This document shows positions 1-10,817 of a stretch of DNA of 64,000 bases, one piece after another. The notes below the pieces were generated by a model. The model was not told the origin of the DNA. It did no database searches and saw only the letters and a program-made list of their open reading frames with translations. The stretch's first letter is position 1; each line of letters starts with the position of its first letter. The stretch is from Termitomyces sp. T153. Taxonomy: Eukaryota > Basidiomycota > Agaricomycetes > Agaricales > Lyophyllaceae. Location: assembly GCA_018296165.2 (NCBI GenBank), contig JACKQL020000012.1, forward strand, positions 1-64,000, in the 5' to 3' direction. The position numbers and the translations under genes are program-made.

Positions 1-232
1 ACTTGTCTCAAATTTAAGGTTGTACCGGGAAAAAATTTCCTTTTTTGGCATCACCTTAATTTTTAATTAGAATTAGTCTAGAATTATTTTGATAGATTGC
101 TGGAGCATCTAATCAGCCCTTGTGCTCAGTATCAGGCTTGTTACATGCCAAATAATAAGCAAGCAAAATTGGTTTTATTATAGTTATATGAAAAGAGAGC
201 ATATAGTAAGCATATGATGTATTTGTATATTC
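1..232. other. AT-rich flank downstream of the left paralogue
   Basis: No gene is visible. This is the 3' flank of the minus-strand gene that ends at 233. It is AT-rich and shows no telomere-type repeat and no terminal inverted repeat that I could match to the right side of the three-gene block. Confidence 0.5.
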
Positions 233-3200
233 TTAGGAAGACCCTTGTTCTCTAGCTGCCTGACGATCAGCATATCTTTTTCGTGCTTCCATAATGCCAT
301 TGCCAGCAACTTTGATTGGTGCAAAATCACTGCTCTTTGTATTAGCCTCAAATGCACGCTGCAACATATTGCGAACACTTGCTGCAGGGCCACTTTCTGC
401 AGATACATCTGACCCCTTAGCCTTCTTGTTGGTCTTCTTACTTGTGCTCTGAGTCTTATCAGGTGCTAATGCATGATCTTAGAATATGCATTGTGTAAAT
501 AATAAGATCATCTTACTAGGAGATGACACCCGCTTTCTCTTGACTGGTCCTTCAGACATGGAAGATTTGCCTTTAGCAGCTAGCAGATTGCAATGAATTT
601 GAGCCAACACTAGAAAATATCTCATTGCATACCAGCTGTAATCATTAAGGCTGACATGACTACATTTTTGAAATCTTAGTTTCTTTCCTCTGCAGATAAT
701 AAGAATGACATACCTTCCTCTGCAGACTTGTTAGAAACCTCTTGTTGTTGTGATTCTTCCTCCTCATCTTCTGCCTCAGATCCTTTGTCTTCTTGCTCAC
801 TGTTTGCCTGTTCTCCATCATTATTTTCACTGCCATCCAAATCTTCTATATCTTGATCATTCTCTGTATCTTGCTCCTGTTCATCAGCTGTACCAGATCC
901 ATCTTCTGATTCCAGATCCTCTTCAGTTTCTGAGTCATGCTCTTCAATTTCCTTGACTTTTCCCTTGCCTATTAAGATGTTAAATAAGGATCCAAGGTAT
1001 AAATAATATCCCTGACTGATAGAAGCATTCTGAGGCACTGCTTTAGATGGAGCAAATGTTGGTGGACGACGAAAAATCTTCTCAGGCTTTCTTGGCTTCA
1101 ACAATGCTTGCTGGCGCTTCATACGAACACCTTCAAGTCGAACCAAGTCAGGGTTGACATCATGTTCACTGCGGTTTAATAGTGCCATGTTTTCTGGTGA
1201 ATGCCATTCAGCAAGCTCTTCAGTCGTAGGAAAGACTGAATAATCATGCAGCACTTCCAGCTGCTCTGCAAGTCGTTTCTTGTTTTCATAGCTGAGAGGA
1301 ACGTTATAGTCATATTGGTCCTGATAAATGTACTTTGTGGAATGTTCCAGTTGTTCCAATATAACCTGAAAAGATGTGTCTTAGTGTTTGACATGAGCAG
1401 ATAATAAGACGCACATTATGCAGATCCTCAAGCACTCTTTGCACTGGTTTCTTCAAAGTTTTGACTTGGCTGTCAGTCTTGGGATCTGTTGCTATACAGT
1501 GAAAGAGAGGGCTCTTCATGAAAATGTCATGGATACTGCGAAGTGCATGGTTGGCACTAGTCACTTGAGATTCAACAGACCGCATTGAATGATAGTTTGT
1601 GATATCGTCAATAAGCTCCTGTGTGAGGCTGTCTTCTCCATTGTCTTCTCCTTCTGCATAGGCCTTGGGAGGAGCTATATCATACCAACGACTCCAACCC
1701 TTTACTTCATCCAAGATCATTTGCACTTTTGGATTGGCAAGATAGACTGTATCCCAACCCTCATAAATGTTGCGCCTGTCCTCCCCATCACCATCATCAT
1801 CTGAATCACAAAGCCCAATAAGAGCATAAGGAATATGTGCAGCTATCCAGAAAGAGCTAGCCAGTTGTCGAAGTTTGTTGGTCCGATTTTTGTGGCCACT
1901 TTTTATTTCAGGCATCTCTTGCCACTTGAAAATAGTTGTCTGCATAGCTTGCTCCAACAACCATGGCTCTGTGTGGACACACTTCTTTGGATTGTGAGAT
2001 TCAAGATGAGAATATGCATCGGCAAGGAGCTCTTCATCACCCTTGTCCAAAACAAGAATCAAAACATCAACAATGCGATTCATGCCTTGTAGGACAGGAT
2101 CATTGTTAGGTTGACCTTTGAGCTTGGGAACTTTATACAGATGAGGTGGTGCATTGATATGCAAGGGATGATTGGCTATATTGTGAGCCCGAATATCCTC
2201 CAGGCCAGACAGCCTAAAGCGGAATAGAGTGGCAAGCCATTTGTTGATAGCCATTTGAAAGTCCATAGTATGGTCCTCAGGATGCTCAGAAAAATAGAGC
2301 TCTTTGAGAATTGAATAGACAGTAGGAGTGCCTGGACTGTAAGTGGTTTGACCTAGCATATGATGAATCATAGGTTCATAGTGACCAAGAATCTGTGGTA
2401 TTAAGAAATCTTAGAATCATCTCAGAGCAGATAATAAGAACACACCATAATCATTGATTCTTCATGTATAGCCATGTGATCGCAAATTGGTACAATAAAA
2501 TCAGTTATAGGGAGTGGATGGGCTGTGTCGTAGTTGGGATAAAAGAGACTATGGCCAATCTGTCCATAAGTGAGCCACTTGAGCTTGCCAGGAATTTGTG
2601 CAATGATGTTTTTAGCAGAGGAATCATTTGCAAATTGGAGTTGAGCATCCTGAATCCACTTGGTAACCTCTTCAAAGAGTATGTCGGTGTAGAGTGTATA
2701 GGTTTCAGCATATTTGGCACGCATATTGTCATCCATTTGATCACTTTTGAATCCAAATAGATTGAGCCCAACATTCTGCCAGGCTGTGTCAGCAGTTTTC
2801 AGTGCTGTATAAAAGGCATCGTCGAAAATGTCAAAGCGAGTCTGCTTTGAATTGAATGCCAATTGATTGAATGCCCAGAGTTTTTTTCGAACTTCATTAT
2901 GTGCACTGTGGGAAATAGGATTGGCAAAGTATGCCATAGCATCTTCACCTGTATCTGGAAAGACTGTCATGGAGTGATCAGAAAACAGAATTTCAAAGGT
3001 GAGGGCCATCCAGTGCATATATGTTATGGCATAGGCACTTGATCCACGCCTCCAACGATTGAGAGCTGTGATGGTGAATGGCATATCCCTATGGAAATAG
3101 CTGTTCAAGCAGAGGCGAGAGTAGGCATAGGTGAGATGTGTGGAGCTTAGAGCCTTTCGGATGCGTTGGCCCTTGGAATCATTCTGCTCAACAAGTGAAT

Positions 3201-4371
3201 TGAGAATCTTTGTGATGTTTCCAGAGTTGACACCATGCTGTCCATTGAGTGCATCGAAAAACATAGTGAGGGTGTTTTGCACGGTTTCTTCAACTTGGAA
3301 AATCAGCTTGTTACTAGCCAGTTCAGTCTTGATATGAATGGCATTGGGATGAGCATTGATTTTGTCTGGATTAGAAATCTTAGTGTCTGCATAATGAAGC
3401 TAATAAGATAGGAAGAATCCCACCGAGATCCAGAATTTTAGCAACCCAAGTGACTTGTTGTAGCTCCTTCTCCAAAGCTTCAAGCTCTTTGATCAATGGT
3501 TCACGAGATCTAGCATTTTTTCCTTTTTCATCCCAATTGTTGATTTTCTGGCTAAGATCATAATAGGCCTTGAGCTTGTCTTGGTAGACAAAAGTGCGCA
3601 ACAGTTCCAATCGATGTCCCCCATTTCCTAAAACAGGAAATAGTTCTTTCTCTGCAGCAGTTGCATCCACAAAAGCTTTTCCACGCCATTCTGGTAAAAA
3701 CTCGATTGTCCTAATTGCACTAGTGTCAAACGTAAGGCACTGGGTGTTGAGAATTTTGGGACTAATCAGAATCAGGATAGCGTTGACAAGGTCATGGTTC
3801 TGAAGGTCTCTTCCAAAGTTGGTACTTTCCCAGAGGCCTTTGAGATCAGTGTACTTCTGTGGACGAGTATTGATGACAGCTCTGCGAAGTTCAGCTGTGA
3901 TTCCAAGGCCGTTGTCGCTCAGAGCAGGCCAATTAACATAACCCAGAACAGCAGCATTAATAGCATCATGAAGGAGTTGGCCTTTCTTGGCTTCCTTGAG
4001 AGTTGCTTGAGCAGCTTCGTCAGCTTTGACCAGCTGAGAATGGGCCTTTTGATAGGCCCTTGGTCCCTTAAAAAAATATAAGTTCAGATGGAAACATTAG
4101 TTAGTAACTGATAGACTACCTGAATTCTTGCATTTTTAACATTCTTGAGACTGCCAATGATATTTGTTGTCTAAATGAGATCTTAGAAACTGCTCTGGTC
4201 ATTTAATAAGATAGTTCTTACCTTTGATGATGACTGGCAAAATAGAAAAACAATCAAGACATGTAATGCAGATATCAATTCAGACTTACTCCGGTAGTGT
4301 TCTGATCATGTCTTATTATTAGCAATTGTAGATTATAAGATTGAAACAAACAGATGCACCTTGGGAGGCAT
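233..4371 (-). CDS. Unrecognised 1177-aa protein, left paralogue of the pair flanking the recombinase-helicase gene
   Basis: I do not recognise the family. Spliced by hand the gene has 12 exons: 4360-4371, 4290-4301, 4222-4233, 4120-4170, 3424-4066, 2446-3365, 1415-2392, 1039-1365, 714-968, 633-659, 516-579 and 233-465. They sum to 3534 nt, an exact multiple of three with no internal stop. The start ATG gives MPPK, followed by two 12-nt micro-exons (NTTG, SSSK). The 643-nt exon is exactly the same length as its counterpart in the right paralogue, and the next two exons differ from theirs by only 6 and 9 nt. Shared blocks include PVLGNGGHR, FHRDMPF and WHSPENM. Residues about 986-1070 are a dense Asp/Glu tail, followed by basic stretches (VKRKRV, KKTNKKAK) that look like nuclear signals. 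No enzyme motif is visible. Most introns carry the TCTTA...TAAGA palindrome. A nuclear, chromatin- or DNA-associated role is only a guess. Confidence 0.85.
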
Positions 4372-4770
4372 GGTTGACCTGATTATGTAATCACTGATGA
4401 AGATCAAGTTGGAGATAGTGGTGGTAAGAGGTCAAGAGATGATTTCAAACTCAGATGATTAATCATCAGTGAAGTTTAGGGCAGGTCAGTGGCCAAGTCA
4501 TGTGAGTAAGCTTTGAAAAATTCATTTGTACTATGAGATTAAACAAGACCAGATATGATGAATGTCAGAATCTTAATAACAGCTCACTGAAGATAAAAAG
4601 ATGCAATAGATGAAATTTGAAAGTTCTTGATTTAAAGCAGTTACTTCAAATTAAAATGCACAAATTGACAGACATACTTTTCAAGCCTCTGAGTTAGAGT
4701 AGTCAAATATAAAAACAGTCTTTTTGTGTGTATAACAGAATGAAATAACAATAAATAATAAAGAGTTCAA
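4372..4770. promoter_or_regulatory. Spacer and putative promoter of the left paralogue
   Basis: This 400-bp spacer separates the end of the recombinase-helicase gene from the start of the left paralogue. It shares two short motifs with the region upstream of the right paralogue: TTATGTAATCA (plus-strand reading, 4383-4393, 12 bp before the ATG) and TTTAGGGCAGGTCAGT (4475-4490, about 104 bp before the ATG). The second paralogue has the same two motifs at 13 and about 107 bp. I see no other gene here. Confidence 0.5.
4383..4393 (-). promoter_or_regulatory. Shared start-proximal motif TTATGTAATCA, left paralogue
   Basis: Plus-strand reading; it lies just upstream of the ATG at 4371. The same core TTATGTAAT stands before all three genes of the block, which suggests a common initiator or transcription-factor site. 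The function is inferred only. Confidence 0.45.
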
Positions 4771-7700
4771 TTACACCCTGGTTCCAGCATACCATAGAAA
4801 AAGAGCAGACATGTTAGTTGAATGGCCAACAATGGGAGTGTTATTGATCCACTTGGTAAAGTGATCCAGAGTTGGCCATTTGGTACTAAAATGGTCTTCA
4901 GCCTTAGTCCTAAGATTTGGATCAAAATAAATGCCAAAAGCAATGGGTGCTAAGACATCCCTGGAATTAGGATTGCATCCTTGAGCCTTTGGAAGGATAT
5001 CTCCATGCAAAGAGTCATCAAGTTGAGGAATGTGACAAAACCAACACACTGCAGGGTGAATGCGAGGATGATAGCGAATTTGCCGTTGCCATGCTCGGAA
5101 TACTGCAACATCAGCATCTGGCAGGCTTGTATCAAGTGTATTGCAAGCAGTGATGGAATGCTTTGCAGAGTCAACACCACAAAGATCACAAAAAGCACAA
5201 GTGTCTTGAAATAGTGCAAGTGCTTCGTGCAATTGCTGAATATACAATGCTCCAGTTTGAGAACGTTCCACACGATTCTTCTTGGCCAGAGTCATTTGAG
5301 TATGAAAAGAAGCTGATGCATCTTCAAACTTGCGCTTAAGTTGAGGTCTACAAATTTGAATAAATACTATCAAACCCAGGTTTTATTATCTGCACTCACT
5401 GTGTAGATGGCAGAGCTCTATTGATAAAATCCACAGGTCTAGAAATGCCTTTCCTCTCTAAAGACTTCATCTCAGGCCTGTCAATGGATATTAATCTTAT
5501 AAAACAATAATGAAGTTTTTAAGACTGACTCTGAGCAAGCTGAAATCGATCTCAAAATAGACATAGATCGAGTGATTGAGGAAGTGCCACCAGATAATAT
5601 GTTGGGCTGCTCAGTGATAGCCTTAGAGAGATTAAACTCTTGGACATGTCTAGACACTAAGGCAGTAGTGCTTGATGGCTCACTTCTTCCTACATTTCTG
5701 TATAAATGTGTTAGAAGTGTTCATAATTGTAAAATAATATAGAACACACTGTACAATTGCAGGCACCAAGCATCGAGAACATCTTGGACTATTTTCAGTG
5801 ACACCACAAGACATTCCCTCCTTATCAGTGAAAGAAGTAATGCTATAGCGAATGCAATGATTTGAGCGATATATCATTGTCCACATAGCCTTGTATCCAC
5901 GGTGATCAATACCATCTTTAGGAGGATGCTGATATTTGCCCATGTTCGATTTATACCGTGGAATGATGACACATTTTGCCCATTGTCCATCTCTACCTGC
6001 TCGGCCCACTTCTTGAGTAAAACCAATCATTTGTTTGGGTGTGCCAGCATGAATCACAAGTCGAACATTGGGATAGTCATTGCCAGCTCCAAATGCATTG
6101 GTGCAGACCATAACTTTGTGGATGCCTTGAATCCATCGATGATATATGGCCTCACGCTTTTGATCAGCCATGCTTTCTCCTCCTTCATAAAAATCACATC
6201 CAAGGGCCTCAACAATGGGTCGCCCCTCTTCTTCCTTCAAAGAGACAAAAATGAGAGCTCTATCACTCTGTGTGAATGTCTTCATTTCTGCATGCAGTGT
6301 TTCTAAGACAGCTGCACATGTTGCCTCGTGTGACCTAGTTGGTGAATGCATAATGTATTCCAATTCGGGTCGGTCGGTAGACATTCTGATTCCAATCCAG
6401 TCATGTGTTAGGCCAAAGGCTTTAGCAAGGGCCTTTTCACTAGCAATTGGAATTGTTGCAGACAGAACTACAAGCTGCACTGGAATTGTGCGAACATCTT
6501 CCAAGTGCTGGAGAGCTGGCCGAAAATCATTATCTGTAAGAGCCAGCTGGCCTTCATCAAAGATAAAACGATTGACTTTCTTGGTATTGTGTATTCTGGC
6601 AACTGTTTGGCGCCACCCAGGTGTACGAGATCGATCAGCAGAGACCAGAATCAAAGCATGATTGCCTGTAATTATTTCTTCTTCTGCTCCAGTATAATGT
6701 TCAAAGGGAATCTTCATTTGTTTAAGTTTCCGCTTATAGTCACTGATTAGTGACTTGAGAGGAAGAATGACCACAGTGACTTGGCCCCCTTCTATCAAGG
6801 CTGGAATGATTGCCAGCATTGTTTTTCCAGCTCCTGTTCGCAAAAAGGCACAAACATCTTGTTTGAGTTGGAGCACTGCTATAACTGCATGCTTTTGTTC
6901 AGGAGATGACCATGTTGCTTGTGGATTATGGAGTGCAGCACAAAGTCCTGCCAGAGCAGCTGACTCAAGATCTATTGAAACAATTTTTAACATCATTGTG
7001 TTGAAAGGAAAATTCATCACATACTGCCAGTCAAATCATATTTTTCAATTTGTGGAGATGAAATATCCTGTGTGATGATTTCTACTGGACCATCACTTGA
7101 TAATGCATCATGAATACTGGCTTTGTCATCAGTAACATAGCTGAGGTCACCATCTGAGATATAAGAGCTCTCAGAAGGAGCTGGATTAGAACTGGAGATG
7201 TTGAATTCTGAGATGAATTCTCTGTTGAGCAGTGGAGATGATGTCAAAGCAAGGCTATTTTGACATGTTTGAGTATTTCTGTCCTGTCCATTTTGACTGG
7301 CATATAACTTCAATGCATCCTGGATTTCAACTTGCAAATTTGTCCCTGCAATAGAACAAAGCTTAATCTTATAATATGAAAGCAAAGATAATAAGATCTC
7401 ACTGAAATTAGTTAAAGCTTGCTCAATTGCAGTGGTCACTACATGTTGAACAGCATTGGGTATCCCTTGTAACACTTGTTCAGTGATAGCACTGGTCATT
7501 TCAGCAGTGATTTTTGTAGCAGATAATGTGGGAGCAATTAAAGATCCCTTGCTTGAAGGTGAAATAGCACCAGCTTGAACTAGTTTGTCAAAGTGGATTG
7601 CTTGGCAATCATAATAGGCCAGTCCAAGACCTCCAGGTACAGCACGAGAGATGATTTGCCAATCTGTACTGGCATCCAAATATAATGGCAGTACATCTTC

Positions 7701-10487
7701 AGCCACTCCAGAGAGTGCATCTGCACTGAGGCCATAAATGCGGTTTTCAGTGCGACGGCTATGTGTTGCTTGCTGAGCTGAGATGGTGTCTTGCTCATCA
7801 ATTTCCATTAGATCATCAAGTCCAGAGCATAGCTTGCGTCGAAAAGCAATTGAGACTTGTCTCCATGCCTGCAATCCAAGCTTTACACCAATGGTCTCCT
7901 CTGTATAACTTTGCATAATACGAGAGACCTCAGTGGAAGTGAAGAGCTTGCCATTGTTCACAAATAAATGATCACGATAGAGTTGACGTATGTCTGGGCT
8001 ATCATGATGGCATATAAATGCAGCCAACTGAGCAAAGGGACGAGCAATAGCAAGATTTTGAATAATGAGATCAGAGGTGACTCCATCAAATGCATGAGGA
8101 ATGAGCTTTTCTGAGCCGGTGAGAGCTGTTCCTTTGTGATAAGTAACAAGCATGGCCAAGTATTTGCCAAAAGCCACACAATTCCGATGAGTTGATGTGG
8201 CAATATTTGTATAAGTCATTGCTGTGAGCTCTGTACCTCGACCTGGTGCACCACCCAGCATCTGTCCACGCACTAGCAAAAGGCCTTCAAATTGAGCATA
8301 TTGATATAACCAGGAGCGAAGAATCATTTTATTCCATGTTAGAGTTCCATCTTCATGTTCAACAGCAATGAAGCGTTTGCGAAGCAGAGGATCCTTCAGA
8401 ATGGCAGTGATTAGACTGTCACAATGCTGGTTGAAGGGATTGCGAGGGTCTGTGATGAAGGAATAGCCAACAGCAGTATTGGTTAAATCATCTGCTAGAT
8501 CATTGTACTGGGCATGTAAGTTCAGGCCACATAAGACATTTTGTTGCCAAGCCTTGATCAAAACATGTTCAATCTTGACAAAGGTGCATTGGATGTTGCT
8601 AAATGTGACTTGACAGCCTTCATAAAGCATTGTTTGATAGTGCTTGCGATCAAGCCACCAAACACGAGGCAAAGCCATTGTTGATTCAGCAATAGCAGTT
8701 GCACGATGTTGCAGAGATCGCAAGGAGTTGAAGGTGGAATCATATTTTTCTGTGAACCATGGTGCAAGCAATTCCATCTGGAATTGAAAGGAAGTTGTAG
8801 GATCTAGTTTGACTTTGCGATAGATTTCTATCATGAAGGTGTTTCGCATACAATATTCAAAGCGAGCAATTGGGCCAGTGGTATATTTTGGATGCTTGAA
8901 TGATCCATCAGGCTGCAGCATCATCAATGCTAGACAGACAATGGTGGGATCAGGGAACAGATTATCTTGATTTGGTGTCCAAGTGTGTGTCCATAAAGCA
9001 ATCAAAATTCGCAGCACCTTCATAGATAGTGCAAATGCATGTGGATCAGAAATGGCATCTCGAAGATCATTCAAGCGCTTGTCAGCTTCAGAGGAAAGTG
9101 GAAAGACAAGGCTTGTGGATGGTCGCAATAGCATGGCAAGCAATTGAACAACTGGAGTGGTATATTCCTTCATTCTGTGAATATGATCTTGATGGCAATG
9201 GAATGGCTGGTTGTTGATACCACTGTATGGCACGATCTTAGTAAATGACTAGAACAGAAAATAAGATACCTACTCTTTAGCAGGATCTGGAGAATTTAAA
9301 CGTTGGAGAATAAGCTCTGGAATGAAGCTGAACATGTCTTCAGACCCAAGAAATAAACTGTGTACAGCTTCCACCAGTCTTGGAAATTCAGTGGTCTTGA
9401 CTGGAGCCACCAGAGCAAGCAACTCATCAATTGAATGATTCTTGATGAGCTCTGACCAACGATTGGATTTGAGCCAAGGACTTAAAAGTCTAGGATCAAG
9501 TCTGTGGCCAGTTGGCTTGCCATCTAAAGCTTCCATCCTGCTTCGCAATTCATGAATAATTATTTGGGCTGGCTGCTTGATTGGTTGCAATGCAGGAGTA
9601 ATTGGAAAGAATGATCGATGCAAGGTGTGATTCAAGCGCTGAGCATAAACTTGGGTCCATGTAGTTGGAACTGGCATTGTGTTATGCTCCATATTATGGT
9701 GTTTGAGCATGCTAGATTGAGCACCATAAACTTTATTGCATAAGTTGCATTGCCAGGCTGAATGCACAGATAAACCCAGAATTTCATCCCTGATAGCAGT
9801 ATCCATAAGAGGAAGTTGGGGTGAGAGCATGAGCAGGGCTAGATCCTCATCTACTAGCTTTTGGTCAAGTCGTATTCCACAATCACCATGCTGGTTTTTA
9901 ATGTGCTCTACCATATGGCCAGGTGCCAATGCAATAGAGCAAGTGAGACAGATTAGGCAAGCAATATTGGTGTTATATGCAATGCCAAATTTTTGAAGAT
10001 AGTTGGGATGAAGTAGTTGTGATTTGACTTGTCTGTCATTTTTAGTTTTCTAATAAAAAGGTATTAGTAACAAAATGAGTAGTCAAATGTTGAGTATACC
10101 TGACAGTCACTAGAATCATCATTAAATCCAGTATCAGTCATTCCTGGTGGTTGATTCTGATGATCTTAATAAATTCAAGAGCATATAATAAGACATAGAG
10201 CATACCACATGTCCCAGCCAGTGGCACTGAGAACTGTGAACATGTTTTTTGAGACTAAGAGTAGAGTTGTATTGGTGGCCATTAGGAAACTTGGAGCATA
10301 TGCAGAAGAAATTATTTGTTTCAGAATCTCGATGCAATGTCACAGTAGTGTTGAGATATGTGACCTCTACAGAGTCAACACAAGTTCGAGTATGAGCATC
10401 ACGAGCTGATTTTGCTTGAGCATAGGTCTCTGCTTCAAAAGACTGTTGACAAGTTGTGCAAGAAGCAAAAGCAGTGGTTTGAGCCAT
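4771..10487 (-). CDS. Zinc-finger / tyrosine-recombinase-like / RecQ-helicase fusion protein (1766 aa)
   Basis: Nine exons: 10206-10487, 10100-10156, 9274-10049, 7403-9222, 7025-7345, 5750-6971, 5530-5697, 5400-5477 and 4771-5347; they sum to 5301 nt, in frame. The N-terminus has a C2HC-like motif (residues 10-36), a CxxC...H...H motif (about 144-168, resembling OrsD/DUF3505) and a classical C2H2 finger (about 214-236). The middle looks like a tyrosine recombinase: Arg in GRGTEL (about 700), Arg in QAWRQ (about 826), His in THSRRT (about 859) and Tyr in RIYG (about 868). The C-terminal half is a superfamily-2 RecQ-type helicase with GAGKT (about 1132), DEGQ in place of DEAH (about 1224), LSAT (about 1254) and QEVGRAGRDG (about 1405). 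The last exon holds Cys pairs (CAFCDLC, CWFC), probably zinc-binding. Fungal telomere-linked helicases share the OrsD plus RecQ design. The recombinase reading is my inference from motif order; no structure or alignment was run. Confidence 0.85.
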
Positions 10488-10817
10488 AGATTATGTAATG
10501 ATCACGTGATGTCTGCTTTTGGAAGGTAGCAAAACAGGAAAGAGTTCCAACAAGTCAGGATCAAAAATTCCAGGAACTGTACATCTTAATCAAGTCAACA
10601 AATACAAATCCCGGCAACTAAACAAATGACCGAAGCATGCAATCTTTTCAAAGTTACACCTTAGATGATCTACAACTAATTGAATCTCATACCCTCCTTA
10701 CAGTCACTTTTTAGATATTACAAAGACTAGCAATTTTCATTGCCATTCAATGCAATACACTTCAGAAAAGCAACAAGTTATATGCTATAATCCAAGATAT
10801 CAAAGGCACTAAGAATT
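10488..10817. promoter_or_regulatory. Spacer and putative promoter of the recombinase-helicase gene
   Basis: This 330-bp gap lies between the stop of the right paralogue and the start of the helicase gene. The motif TTATGTAAT lies at 10491-10499, only 3 bp before the helicase ATG. It is followed by the palindrome ATCACGTGAT, which contains a CACGTG E-box. The GGGCAGGTCAGT motif of the two paralogues is not present. Confidence 0.4.
10491..10499 (-). promoter_or_regulatory. Shared start-proximal motif TTATGTAAT, recombinase-helicase gene
   Basis: Lies immediately upstream of the ATG at 10487 and matches the motif before the two paralogues. Confidence 0.45.

Noticed and set aside
750..956. Plus-strand frame opposite the acidic exon
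   Set aside because: Shadow frame of the minus-strand Asp/Glu-rich coding exon, caused by its codon bias.
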